A stretch of DNA of 64,000 nt from Actinomycetota bacterium (GTDB lineage: Bacteria > Actinomycetota > Thermoleophilia > Gaiellales > F1-60-MAGs149). Positions 1 through 7,678 of this stretch are shown here, one piece after another. The stretch is from NCBI GenBank assembly GCA_009885805.1, contig VFJZ01000030.1, positions 1 to 64,000 on the forward strand. Direction: 5' to 3'. The position numbers and the translations under genes were made by a program. How positions within the stretch are numbered: the stretch's first letter is position 1; the number at the start of each line of letters is the position of its first letter. The notes beneath the pieces are model-generated. The model had not been told where the DNA came from. It saw only the letters and a program-made list of their open reading frames with translations, and made no database searches.

Positions 1-426
1 GACGCCGACCTGCCCGTGCTCGGCATCTGCCGCGGGTTCCAGTTGCTCAACATCGCGTACGGCGGCGACCTCGTCCAGCACGTCGCCGACATCACCGACC
101 CGGCGCCGCACCGGCCGCAGCTCGGGACGTTCGGCAGGCACGACGTCGTCGTCAGTGGTGGCCGCCTGCGCGCCATCCTCGGCGAGCACGCGCCCGAGAT
201 CCACTCCCACCATCACCAGTCGCTGGGCCGCATCGGCGACGGGCTGGTCGTGACGGCGCAGGCGCCCGACGGCCTGATCGAGGGAATCGAGGATCCGGCC
301 CGCAGCTTCTGCGTCGGGGTGCTCTGGCATCCGGAGGAGGACCCCCTCGGCGCCGGCGCGCCGCTCTTCCGTGCCCTCGTGGACGAGGCGCGCGCGTATC
401 GCGAGCGCGCTACCGTGCCCGCCTGA
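1..426 (+). CDS. Peptidase C26 / gamma-glutamyl hydrolase-like amidotransferase, 3' part
   Basis: The reading frame is already open at base 1, so the N-terminus lies outside the window. The class I glutamine amidotransferase fold is recognisable from the nucleophile elbow GICRGFQLLN, with the catalytic Cys encoded at bases 28-30. The C-terminal GVLWHPEED motif supplies the His and Glu of the triad, and SHHHQSLGRIG lies between. This arrangement matches the PuuD / gamma-glutamyl-GABA hydrolase group, which cleaves gamma-glutamyl amides in the cytoplasm. The stop TGA shares one base with the ATG of the next gene, so the two are probably co-translated. The substrate cannot be told from the sequence. 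Confidence 0.85.
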   Translation, partial: DADLPVLGICRGFQLLNIAYGGDLVQHVADITDPAPHRPQLGTFGRHDVVVSGGRLRAILGEHAPEIHSHHHQSLGRIGDGLVVTAQAPDGLIEGIEDPARSFCVGVLWHPEEDPLGAGAPLFRALVDEARAYRERATVPA

Positions 427-992
427 TGCGCTCCTTCAGCGTCAAGACCCTCGCCATGTTCCTCGGTGCCTTCGCGGTACTCGCGGGGCTGTACCTCGTG
501 CTGTCGCTCACCGTCGGCTCGATCGTCGCCGCGATCGGCCTGATCGGCTTCCTCGTCGTCCTGCTGCTGTTCACGCTGTGGCTGTCGCGCACGAAGCGCG
601 GCAACAAGGTGGCGGAGAAGATCATGCTGCGGCTGATGAAGACGCGGTTCGGCCCGCGGCTCCGGCGCTGGCAACTGCGCACGTACGCGAAGCAGCAGGG
701 AGTGTCCCTGACCGACGCGAGCGGCCGCGAGCGTACCGAACTCGAGCTGATGCTCGAGGTCTCGCCGGAAGCCGAGGGCATCCGGCGCCAGCTGAAGACG
801 ATGAACCCCCAGCAGCGCGCGCAGGCGATGCGGATGCTGCAGGCGCAGCAGACGCTGATCGACAAGGGCGAGATCGATCCGGAGAACCCACCCGACTGGA
901 CGCAGCGTCAGCCGCGCCAGGCCGGGATGGGCGGCGCCCCGCGCGACGGCTACAAGTCGCGTGGCGCCGCCCGCAAGCGCAAGCGGCGGTAG
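426..992 (+). CDS. Small membrane protein of unknown function
   Basis: This 188-residue protein starts at an ATG overlapping the previous stop by one base. Two adjacent hydrophobic helices (about residues 9-31 and 33-53) form a hairpin anchor. A basic cytosolic tail follows, with a Met/Gln-rich stretch (MNPQQRAQAMRMLQAQQ) around residues 120-136 and a run of Lys/Arg at the end. I do not recognise a family. The tail looks cytoplasmic by the positive-inside rule. Its stop overlaps the GTG of the amidohydrolase gene, so the three genes 1-2551 look like one transcription unit. Confidence 0.75.
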   Translation: MRSFSVKTLAMFLGAFAVLAGLYLVLSLTVGSIVAAIGLIGFLVVLLLFTLWLSRTKRGNKVAEKIMLRLMKTRFGPRLRRWQLRTYAKQQGVSLTDASGRERTELELMLEVSPEAEGIRRQLKTMNPQQRAQAMRMLQAQQTLIDKGEIDPENPPDWTQRQPRQAGMGGAPRDGYKSRGAARKRKRR

Positions 993-2551
993 TGAGGACG
1001 GCGGCGCGCGCGACGGCGCTGGCGACCGTTGACGCGCGCGCGGACGAGCTGTCGACCTGGACGCGCCACATCTGGGAGCTGGCCGAGCCGGCGTGGCGCG
1101 AGTATCGGTCCTGTGCCTGGTACGTCGAGCGGCTGCGCGCCGAGGGGTTCGCGGTCGAGGAGGGGACAGGTGGGATGCCGACCGCGTTCCGGGCCCGCTT
1201 CGGCGCGGGCTCGCCGGTCGTCGCGACCTACGTCGAGTACGACGCCGTGCCAGGGAACTCGCAGGACGCCGTGCCCTACGAGACACCGCGGCCCGGCACG
1301 ACGCGGCACGCGGCCGGGCACACCGACCCGCACTCGGCCCTCGGCGTCGGCGCCCTCGGTGGTGCGCTCGCCGCGAAGGCCGCGATGGAGCGGCACGGCA
1401 TCGGCGGCACGCTGGTCGTCTTCGGTGAGCCGGCCGAGAAGGTGCAGGGCTCGAAGCCGGTGCACGCCGCGAAGGGCTTCTACGACGACCTCGACGCGGC
1501 CGTCTCGTTCCATCCGGCGTACATGCAGCCGTACACGAACACGACGCGGCTCGACACGCATTGCGGCGCGTACGGCTCGATCGTCTACACGTTCACGCCG
1601 GACGCGCCCCAGCGCTGGGCGGCCGCGGGCGGTGGCGGGCCGATCACCGAGGCGCACGCCTCGGCGCGCGCGCCCGGCGCGATCGACGCCGTCTGCCTGA
1701 TGTACGGCATCTCCAAGCAGCTGCGCGAGCACGTGCTGGCGCACACGGGGTCGTGGTCGATCAACGAGGCGATCCTCGCCGCCGGGCAGGCGACGGCAGA
1801 CAACCTGCCGCCCGACATCGGCCAGATCCAGTACTCCTGGCGGGTGCCGACGCTCGCGATGTCGGACCGGCTCGCCGCTGCGCTCGAGCGGAACGCCGGG
1901 CACGTCGCCGGCCTCACCGGGTGCCGCGTGGAGCCCCGTTGGGTGTCGCGCACGCGTCCCGGTGTGCCGAACCACGTCCTCGCGGAGCGGACGTACGCGA
2001 ACCTCGTCGAGGCCGGCCCGCCCGTGTGGGACGACGCGGCCCGTGCGTTCGCCAACGCGGTGCGTGCGACGCTCGGCCTGCCGCCCGTCGCCGACCCGCT
2101 GCATGCGGGTATGGCGGAGCTCATCGCGCCGGAGGAGGCCGAGCGGCAGCTGCGCCTGAACCTGCCCTCGTGGCAGCTGCACTTCACGAGCGACGACTAC
2201 GTCGAGTACACCTGGCACTGCCCGACGGTGCGGCTCTACGTGGGGCGCTGCATGCTCGCCGCCGATGCCGCCGCCGGGCCGTATCCGGCCTGGGTGGCGA
2301 ATGCCTTCGGTGGGCATCCGGCCTGCATCGACCCGACGGTGCGCACCGCGGCACGGACGATCGGGCTGATGCTCGTCGACCTGTTCTGCGACGCCGACCT
2401 CCTGGCAGAGGCGACGGCGGAGCATCGGCAGCGCACCGGCGCTGGCCGCTGGGTGGCGCCGCTGCTGCCGTCGGACTTCGAGCCGCCGATCGAGCTGCGC
2501 TGGCCCGAGTACATCGAGACGGCGCGCGGCCGCGGCTGGTGGATTCCGTGA
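992..2551 (+). CDS. M20 family metal-dependent amidohydrolase (AbgB/aminoacylase-like)
   Basis: The protein has 519 residues from GTG 992, which overlaps the stop of the upstream gene (TAGTG). It has the M20 amidohydrolase layout: a di-metal His/Asp region (AAGHTDPHSALGVGA), the FGEPAEK segment with its Glu, a His in VSFHPAYMQPY, and an insert dimerisation domain in the middle. Overall it resembles p-aminobenzoyl-glutamate hydrolase subunit B and related zinc amidohydrolases that release amino acids from N-acyl or peptide-like conjugates. Pairing with the upstream gamma-glutamyl hydrolase fits scavenging of glutamyl conjugates, but that is inference. A longer open frame extends upstream to base 371 inside the preceding gene and is rejected as overlap. 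Confidence 0.85.
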   Translation: MRTAARATALATVDARADELSTWTRHIWELAEPAWREYRSCAWYVERLRAEGFAVEEGTGGMPTAFRARFGAGSPVVATYVEYDAVPGNSQDAVPYETPRPGTTRHAAGHTDPHSALGVGALGGALAAKAAMERHGIGGTLVVFGEPAEKVQGSKPVHAAKGFYDDLDAAVSFHPAYMQPYTNTTRLDTHCGAYGSIVYTFTPDAPQRWAAAGGGGPITEAHASARAPGAIDAVCLMYGISKQLREHVLAHTGSWSINEAILAAGQATADNLPPDIGQIQYSWRVPTLAMSDRLAAALERNAGHVAGLTGCRVEPRWVSRTRPGVPNHVLAERTYANLVEAGPPVWDDAARAFANAVRATLGLPPVADPLHAGMAELIAPEEAERQLRLNLPSWQLHFTSDDYVEYTWHCPTVRLYVGRCMLAADAAAGPYPAWVANAFGGHPACIDPTVRTAARTIGLMLVDLFCDADLLAEATAEHRQRTGAGRWVAPLLPSDFEPPIELRWPEYIETARGRGWWIP

Positions 2552-2557
2552 CGGTCC

Positions 2558-2648
2558 GTGACGGGGCCTGGCCCCGAAACGGCCATCGTCGCGCACGAAC
2601 CCGCATTCCTGCGTGGGCCGTGGCCGTCTGGGAGCCAGGCACCGTCAC
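2558..2648. repeat. Large imperfect inverted repeat with two GGNGCCNGGCNCC palindromes
   Basis: The 30-nt arm at 2558-2587 pairs with 2619-2648, reading GTGACGGGGCCTGGC outward on one side and the complement of GTGACGGTGCCTGGC on the other, with about five mismatches. The apex carries a smaller hairpin (CCCGCA ... TGCGTGGG). Each arm holds one copy of a 13-nt palindrome also found at 28357 and 63952. The element sits in the 188-bp gap between the convergent amidohydrolase and tatA genes. It could act as a two-way terminator or be a REPIN-type mobile repeat. Nothing else is visible in the gap. Confidence 0.7.
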
Positions 2649-2739
2649 CGCGCCGCGACCGATCGACGCGGTTCAGGCGCACCGCGACGCGGGGCCGTGA
2701 CCGGACGCGGCGGATCGGGCGCCGTACGTGACGGAGGCG

Positions 2740-2970
2740 TTACGCCTGGGCCGTGTCGTCGCGCCGCTCGACCGGCTGCGCGACCTGATCCTCGTCGCCC
2801 TCGCCCTGCAGCAGCTCGTCCTTGAAGCCGCGGCCCGCGTCGACGAGGCTCTCCTTCGTCCTGCGCAGCCGCCGCCCGCCGCCGCGCCCGACCTTCGACA
2901 GGCGAGGCCCGCCGAACAGGACGACGAGGATCACGAGCACGATCACGATCTGCCAGGGTCCGACGGTCAT
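2740..2970 (-). CDS. tatA: Sec-independent protein translocase subunit TatA/TatE
   Basis: This 76-residue protein has the TatA plan: a short N-terminus, one hydrophobic helix (PWQIVIVLVILVVLFGGPRL), the FG hinge, then a basic amphipathic helix and an acidic tail. TatA forms the pore-like oligomer that moves folded proteins with twin-arginine signals across the membrane. The ATG overlaps the stop of the upstream MFS gene by 4 nt (ATGA), so the two are co-translated. tatC is not in the window. The molybdopterin oxidoreductase encoded here has no visible Tat signal, so it need not be a client. Confidence 0.88.
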   Translation of the reverse strand: MTVGPWQIVIVLVILVVLFGGPRLSKVGRGGGRRLRRTKESLVDAGRGFKDELLQGEGDEDQVAQPVERRDDTAQA

Positions 2971-4127
2971 ACGTTCACCATCGTAGCGCGCCGCCGCACC
3001 CGGGCGGACCAGGTGAACGCGGCGACGCAGACGAGGACGTCGAGGGCCCACGGCGCGCGCCGGTCGACGTGGTCGTCGAGGAGGCCGGCGACGACCGGGC
3101 TCACGATCGCGAGGACGCCCCAGAGCGCGTTCGCGAGCCCGAGCACCGAGGCGCGACCGACGCCGACCCGTTCCGCGCCGAGCGCGGTGAGTGGCACCGC
3201 CATCGCGAACAGGGTCGCCAGCGGCACGCCGCGGGCACCGAGGAACGAGTAGAGCGCCATCGGCTCCGCGGTCACGAGCGGGATCACGCACAGCAGACCG
3301 AGCACGCCGCAGGCGGCGGTGCCGAGGCCGATCCGGACGGCGCCGGCGCCGACGCGCGTGATCACGACCGACGTCACGAGGAACAGCCCCGCGCCGACCG
3401 TCAGACCGATCCCGATCGCGGCGTCCGAGCTGCCGGCATCGCGCAGATCGAGGGGCACCAGGAGGTGGATCGTGTTCGCCACGAACGTCGGTACGGCCAT
3501 GAAGACCAGCCCGGCGACCGCGCGCGGATCGCGTGCGAGCACGCGGACGTCGGCGAGGAGGCGAGTCGGTGCCGCGAACGAGCCGGACCGGTCGCGCAGC
3601 CCGACCAGGAGCAGCGTCACCGTCAGCGTGACGCCAGCGCAGATCGCGAACGGCGCCGCGACCGACAGCCGTTCGCTGAGGAGGCCGCCGAACGTCGGCC
3701 CGATCATCGTCGCGGCGCCGGCGACGATCATCGCGCCGGTCAGGACCCGCGCGCGCTGCGCGGCGGGCAGGACCTCCTGCAGGTAGGCGAGGCCCGCCGG
3801 CCAGATCGCCCCGAATGCGAACCCCTGCAGCGCCCGCGTGACGAACAGGGTGGCGAAGCCGTCCGCCAGGGCCTGCCCGGCACAGCCGGCGGCCAGCAGC
3901 AGCCCCATCAGCGTCGTCACGCGCAGCGGGCCGATCCGGTCCGCCAGACGTCCGGCCGGGATCGACACGACGAGCACCGCGACCGGGAACGCCGCGAACA
4001 GCACCCCGACCTCGGTCGAGGTCAGGCCGAGCGCGTCCCGGTAGGCCGGCCCGAGCGGGAACATCGCCGACCAGGCGATGTCGCCGAGCGCGAGAAGTCC
4101 GTAGACGGCGACGAGGGAGCGGCGCAC
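2967..4127 (-). CDS. Major facilitator superfamily transporter
   Basis: This is a 386-residue protein with about 12 hydrophobic segments. The loop after helix 2 (GRLADRIGPLR) is the classic MFS motif A, and the two halves are related. The start is taken as GTG 4127, immediately before the first helix (RRSLVAVYGLLALGD). A CATTCT hexamer lies 6 nt upstream, overlapping the divergent proC -10 element. No substrate can be assigned; the general form is that of drug or metabolite exporters. The gene is followed by tatA with a 4-nt overlap. Confidence 0.85.
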   Translation of the reverse strand: MRRSLVAVYGLLALGDIAWSAMFPLGPAYRDALGLTSTEVGVLFAAFPVAVLVVSIPAGRLADRIGPLRVTTLMGLLLAAGCAGQALADGFATLFVTRALQGFAFGAIWPAGLAYLQEVLPAAQRARVLTGAMIVAGAATMIGPTFGGLLSERLSVAAPFAICAGVTLTVTLLLVGLRDRSGSFAAPTRLLADVRVLARDPRAVAGLVFMAVPTFVANTIHLLVPLDLRDAGSSDAAIGIGLTVGAGLFLVTSVVITRVGAGAVRIGLGTAACGVLGLLCVIPLVTAEPMALYSFLGARGVPLATLFAMAVPLTALGAERVGVGRASVLGLANALWGVLAIVSPVVAGLLDDHVDRRAPWALDVLVCVAAFTWSARVRRRATMVNV

Positions 4128-4132
4128 CTCCG

Positions 4133-4138
4133 TAGAAT
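4133..4138 (+). promoter_or_regulatory. -10 element TAGAAT for proC (leaderless)
   Basis: TAGAAT ends 8 nt before the proC GTG, leaving no room for a Shine-Dalgarno. The minus-strand reading of overlapping bases 4139-4134 is CATTCT, 6 nt before the MFS start, so one site may serve both directions. Confidence 0.55.
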
Positions 4139-4146
4139 GGGCTTCA

Positions 4147-4962
4147 GTGACCGCGGATGCGTCGTCCACGATCGGCCTGATCGGTGCCGGCAACATGGCC
4201 GGCGCCATGATCCAGGGCTTCGTGCGCGCCGATCCGGAGCGCGCGGGCCGGATCTTCGCGACGGACCGCGGCTCCGGCAGCGCCGCGCGCCTCGCCGCCG
4301 AGCACGGCATCGCCGCCCTACCGACCAACGAGGAACTCGTCGATCGCTGCGACGTGATCCTCCTCTGCGTCAAGCCGATCGACGTCGAGCGGGTGCTCCG
4401 CGCCGTCGGCGGGCGCGTGACGCGCGACAAGGCGCTCGCGAGCGTCGCGGCCGGCGTCGCGACCGTGACCATGGAGACGATCCTCGACGAGGACGCACCC
4501 GTCTTCCGCCTGATGCCGAACGTGCCCGTCCAGGTCGGAGCGGGGACGATCTGTTTCGCGCCGGGGCGCTTCACCGACACCGCCGCGGAGGAGCGCGTGC
4601 TCGACTGGCTGCGCCTGCTCGGCACGGTGGTGCGCCTCGAGGAGCGGCAGTTCGACGCGGCGACGGCACTGTCCGGCTCGGGCCCGGCCTTCATCGGCCT
4701 CGTCATCGAGGCGTTCGAGGATGCCGGCATCGTCGCCGGCCTGTCGCACGCGCAGGCGCGGGAGTTGATCCTGACCACGATGCTCGGGACGGCGACGATG
4801 CTCGACGTCAACGACCTGTCCTGCTCCGAACTGCGGCGCATGGTCACGTCGCCGGGTGGTACGGCAGCGACCGGTCTCGCCGCCCTGGAGCGCGCGGGCG
4901 TGCGTGGTGCGATCATCGACGGCGTCCTCGCCGCCATGCGGCGGGCTGCAGAGCTCGGCTAA
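4147..4962 (+). CDS. proC: Pyrroline-5-carboxylate reductase
   Basis: ProC reduces 1-pyrroline-5-carboxylate to L-proline with NAD(P)H, the last step of proline synthesis. The 271-residue protein has the N-terminal dinucleotide motif GLIGAGNMAGAM, the ALSGSGPAF segment and the C-terminal signature TSPGGTAATGLAALERAG of the family. The GTG start at 4147 lies 8 nt after a TAGAAT -10 element. The gene heads a run with yggT (9 nt gap), divIVA and an SDR gene. The proC-yggT-divIVA neighbourhood is typical of Gram-positive division clusters. Confidence 0.95.
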   Translation: MTADASSTIGLIGAGNMAGAMIQGFVRADPERAGRIFATDRGSGSAARLAAEHGIAALPTNEELVDRCDVILLCVKPIDVERVLRAVGGRVTRDKALASVAAGVATVTMETILDEDAPVFRLMPNVPVQVGAGTICFAPGRFTDTAAEERVLDWLRLLGTVVRLEERQFDAATALSGSGPAFIGLVIEAFEDAGIVAGLSHAQARELILTTMLGTATMLDVNDLSCSELRRMVTSPGGTAATGLAALERAGVRGAIIDGVLAAMRRAAELG

Positions 4963-4971
4963 GGAGAAACG

Positions 4972-5241
4972 TTGGACATCATCATCAGGATCGGTGACGG
5001 TTTCATGTTCGTGGCGTGGGCGCTGACGATCGCCTACATCGTGATGAGCATCCTGCCGCTGCCGTCCAACCGCACGATCGCTGCGATCCGCGACTTCCTC
5101 GAGCAGACCGTCGGCCCGGTGTTGCGCTTCGTGCGGCGGTTCGTGCCGCCGCTCGGCCCGATCGACCTGTCGCCGATGATCGCGCTGATCGGCCTGTCGC
5201 TCATCTGGGGCGGTGTCCTGAAGCCGCTCCTCGGCGGCTGA
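4972..5241 (+). CDS. YggT family membrane protein
   Basis: The protein has 89 residues from TTG 4972. The uncommon start is supported by a strong Shine-Dalgarno (AAGGAG, bases 4962-4967) at good spacing. It has two hydrophobic segments, one near the N-terminus (FMFVAWALTIAYIVMSILPL) and one near the C-terminus, with the conserved Pro-rich loop (PPLGPIDLSPMIALIGL). YggT proteins commonly lie between proC or sepF and divIVA in Gram-positive bacteria. They are linked to envelope or division functions, but no biochemical role is fixed. Confidence 0.88.
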   Translation: MDIIIRIGDGFMFVAWALTIAYIVMSILPLPSNRTIAAIRDFLEQTVGPVLRFVRRFVPPLGPIDLSPMIALIGLSLIWGGVLKPLLGG

Positions 5242-5303
5242 GGGGCAGGACGCGCCGCTCGGGCGGCGAACTCGGTGACCTCCAACGACGAGCGGGGGCA
5301 CCG

Positions 5304-5804
5304 ATGTCGATCAGCCCGGCCGAGATCCGTCATGTCCGCCTGCGCCGGCGGCTTGTCGGCGTGAAGAAGAGAGACGTCGAGCGCGAGCTCGACCGGATCG
5401 CCGAGTCGTTCGGCGAGGTCTGGCGCCAGCGCCAGGACCTCGAGGAGCGAAACCACGAGATCGCCACGCAGCTCGCCCGGCACCAGGAGTCCGAGGCGAT
5501 GCTCCGCAAGACCCTGATCACGGCCGAGCGCTCCGCCGACGTGATGCGTGCGGACGCGCGTCGCGAGTCCGAGCGGATCGTGCGCGAGGCAGAGCAGCGG
5601 GCGCGCGAGATCGTCGGCGAGGCGCACCACGAGCGCGAGCGTGTGCGCATCGAGATCATCCGCCTGACAGAGCAGGAGCGTTCGTTCCGTGCCCGCTTCC
5701 GCGCGATGATCGGTGCTACATCGTCCGTCATCGAGTCCTACGAGGAGGACACCGGCGAGGCCGATGCGCTGGTCGAGTCCGACCAGACCACGCACGCCGA
5801 GTGA
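5304..5804 (+). CDS. divIVA: DivIVA-domain coiled-coil protein
   Basis: This 166-residue protein opens with the DivIVA-type signature (SPAEIRHVRLRRRLVGVKKR then DVERELDRIAESF). A long charged coiled coil covers residues about 40-140. DivIVA-family proteins sit at curved membranes and at the septum and recruit division or polar-growth factors. The position after proC-yggT is the usual one. A GGGG stretch at 5295-5298 serves as a weak ribosome site. The stop overlaps the GTG of the next gene by 4 nt. Confidence 0.85.
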   Translation: MSISPAEIRHVRLRRRLVGVKKRDVERELDRIAESFGEVWRQRQDLEERNHEIATQLARHQESEAMLRKTLITAERSADVMRADARRESERIVREAEQRAREIVGEAHHERERVRIEIIRLTEQERSFRARFRAMIGATSSVIESYEEDTGEADALVESDQTTHAE

Positions 5805-6547
5805 TCACCTACGACTTCTCGGGCCGCAGCGCCGTCATCACCGGCGGTGCGAGCGGTATCGGCCTCGCGACGGCGCGCCTGCTGGCCTCGTCTGGCGCCC
5901 GCGTGGCGATCCTCGACGTCGACGGTGCAGAGGCCGAGGCGGCGGCCGGCGCAATCGGTGAGAACGCGCTCGGCGTGGGAGCGGACGTCCGCGCCTCTGC
6001 CGACGTGAACGCCGCGGTCTCTCGGGCCGCGGAGCAGCACGGGCCGGCCGACATCCTCGTCTGCTGCGCGGGCATCGCCGGGCGGTCGCTGCGCACGGTC
6101 GAGGTTGACGACGCCGAGTGGGAGCGCGTCAACGCCGTGAACGCGAATGGGACGTTCTACGCGATGCGGGCGGTGCTCGGCGCGATGCTCGAGCGCGGCT
6201 ACGGCCGGATCGTCAACGTCGCGTCCGTCGCCGGCAAGGAGGGCAACCCGATGGCGGCTGCCTACTCCGCCTCGAAGGCCGCCGTGATCGGCATGACGAA
6301 GTCGGTCGGGAAGGACGTCGCCGGCTCGGGCGTGCTCGTCAACTGCATCGCCCCGGCTCCGGTCGCGACGCCGATGGTCGCGGGATTGACCGAGGAGCAC
6401 GTGACGTACATGCTGTCCCGCGTCCCGCTGGCGCGGCTCGCGACACCGGAGGAGGCGGCGATCGCAATCTGCTGGCTCGCCAGCGACGCGATGACGTTCT
6501 CCACGGGCGCGGCGTTCGATCTCTCCGGCGGCCGCCTGACCTACTGA
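5801..6547 (+). CDS. Short-chain dehydrogenase/reductase
   Basis: The 248-residue protein is a classical SDR. The TGGASGIG cofactor loop lies at residues 14-21, the catalytic set is S142, Y155 and K159 (YSASK), and CCAGIAG stands in the NNAG position. It is an NAD(P)-dependent oxidoreductase of the FabG-like type. The substrate is not identifiable. It is translationally coupled to divIVA by GTGA at 5801. Its 3' end overlaps the convergent EamA gene by 7 nt. Confidence 0.88.
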   Translation: MITYDFSGRSAVITGGASGIGLATARLLASSGARVAILDVDGAEAEAAAGAIGENALGVGADVRASADVNAAVSRAAEQHGPADILVCCAGIAGRSLRTVEVDDAEWERVNAVNANGTFYAMRAVLGAMLERGYGRIVNVASVAGKEGNPMAAAYSASKAAVIGMTKSVGKDVAGSGVLVNCIAPAPVATPMVAGLTEEHVTYMLSRVPLARLATPEEAAIAICWLASDAMTFSTGAAFDLSGGRLTY

Positions 6548-7398
6548 GCGACCGGCCGTGTGCTGCGCTCCGCGCACACGATGCCGAAGACTGCGCTGAC
6601 GACGAGGACGGCTCCGCCGATCTCCGCCGCGGTCAGCGACTCGCCGAGGACGAGCGCGCCCAGCGCCAGCGCCACGACCGGGTTGACGTACTGGTGCGTG
6701 ACGACGGTCGCGATCGGCAGGTGCGCGAGTGCGTAGTGATAGGCCGCCAGCGCCAGCGTGCCCGCGATGACGAGGTAGGTGAGCGCCGCGGCGGAGCGTG
6801 CGGAGACCTCGCCCGGGCGTTCGCCACTGGCAAGGCCGACGCCGATCATGACGACGCCGGCGACCGCCATCTGGATCGTCGTCGCCGCCCAGATCGCGCG
6901 CGGCGAGGGCAGGCGGCGCCCGTAAAAGGAGCCGCTCGACCACAGCAGCGCCGAGACCAGAATCAGGGCCATCCACGCCACCGGGGCACTCGCGCCACCC
7001 GGTCCGAGCAGCATCAGCACGATCCCACCGAACCCGACGGCGACCCCCGCTCCGGTCAACGGTGACAGTCGCTCACCTGCCACGAGCCGCCAGAGGCAGA
7101 TGGTGATCGACGTCGTCGAGGCGAGCACGGCGGCGATGTTCGACGGCACCTCGGTCTCCCCGATCGTGAGCAGGCCCGGCCCTCCGATCAGGAGCCAGAG
7201 GCCGAGCAGGGAGGCGCCGGCGACCTCGCGCCACGGCGGCCGGTTGCGCAGCACGATCGGCGCCAGCACGACGCCTGCGATCGCAAAGCGCAGGCCGGCG
7301 CCGAGCAGCGGCGGGATCGTCTCGACCATCACGCGGATCGCGAGATACGTCGAGCCCCAGACGGTGTAGAGCATGCCCATGGCGGCGACGATGCGCAC
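6541..7398 (-). CDS. EamA/DMT family transporter
   Basis: This is a 285-residue membrane protein with about ten hydrophobic helices in two repeats. The GSTYLAIRV motif in helix 1 and a late HQYVNPVVALALGALVLGE segment are both characteristic of EamA permeases such as the RhtA/YdcZ-like exporters of amino acids and metabolites. The start is GTG 7398; a CATGCT hexamer lies 6 nt upstream on the minus strand, close to the TANNNT pattern used by neighbours. It is divergent from the SAM-I controlled met operon, but no functional link is shown. Confidence 0.85.
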   Translation of the reverse strand: MRIVAAMGMLYTVWGSTYLAIRVMVETIPPLLGAGLRFAIAGVVLAPIVLRNRPPWREVAGASLLGLWLLIGGPGLLTIGETEVPSNIAAVLASTTSITICLWRLVAGERLSPLTGAGVAVGFGGIVLMLLGPGGASAPVAWMALILVSALLWSSGSFYGRRLPSPRAIWAATTIQMAVAGVVMIGVGLASGERPGEVSARSAAALTYLVIAGTLALAAYHYALAHLPIATVVTHQYVNPVVALALGALVLGESLTAAEIGGAVLVVSAVFGIVCAERSTRPVAQ

Positions 7399-7432
7399 CG
7401 CGACAGCATGACTGCGGCCCTCGGCCGTGTGG

Positions 7433-7438
7433 TACGGT
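7433..7438 (+). promoter_or_regulatory. -10 element TACGGT for the met operon leader
   Basis: TACGGT lies just upstream of the SAM-I aptamer, which would put the transcript start at about 7445. The remaining 230 nt before metY form the riboswitch leader. Confidence 0.5.
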
Positions 7439-7445
7439 GCGCCCG

Positions 7446-7541
7446 CGAACCATCACGAGCGGGGGAGGGAACTGGCCCGATGATCCTGCAGCAACCGGGG
7501 CCGATGCCCGTCAGGTGCTACATCCAGCGCAGAGCCGATCC
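7446..7541 (+). promoter_or_regulatory. SAM-I (S-box) riboswitch aptamer
   Basis: The S-box core is present in order: GAGC, GGGAGGGAACTGGCCCGAT, CCTGCAGCAACC, then GGTGCTACATCCAGC. These form the kink-turn P2 stem, a short P3 and the P4 stem with GCU/AGC pairing, and they bind S-adenosylmethionine. The outer P1 stem is not clean in my reading. The downstream genes metY, metX and metW are textbook S-box targets, so SAM binding should switch off the operon. Confidence 0.92.
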
Positions 7542-7599
7542 GTCCCGGGCGGCCGAGCGGAAGATGGAACGTCGCCCTGCGAAGCGCACGGGCGTTGAG

Positions 7600-7636
7600 G
7601 GCCCTCCGGGACATCTACCGAGAGGGCCTTCGTCGT
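7600..7636 (+). terminator. Likely riboswitch-controlled terminator hairpin
   Basis: GGCCCTC at 7600-7606 pairs perfectly with GAGGGCC at 7622-7628 across a 15-nt loop, followed by TTCGTCGTT. It lies between the SAM-I aptamer and metY, where an S-box expression platform would be. The U-tract is weak, as is usual at this GC. A competing antiterminator was not worked out. Confidence 0.65.
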
Positions 7637-7678
7637 TCCCGGGGCAGGATCGCGCCACCCGGCGCAGGGAGCACGGAC

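Noticed and set aside
950-2596. Long minus-strand ORF opposite the M20 amidohydrolase
   Set aside because: Arg/His/Pro-rich product without family signals; a high-GC shadow of the plus-strand gene.
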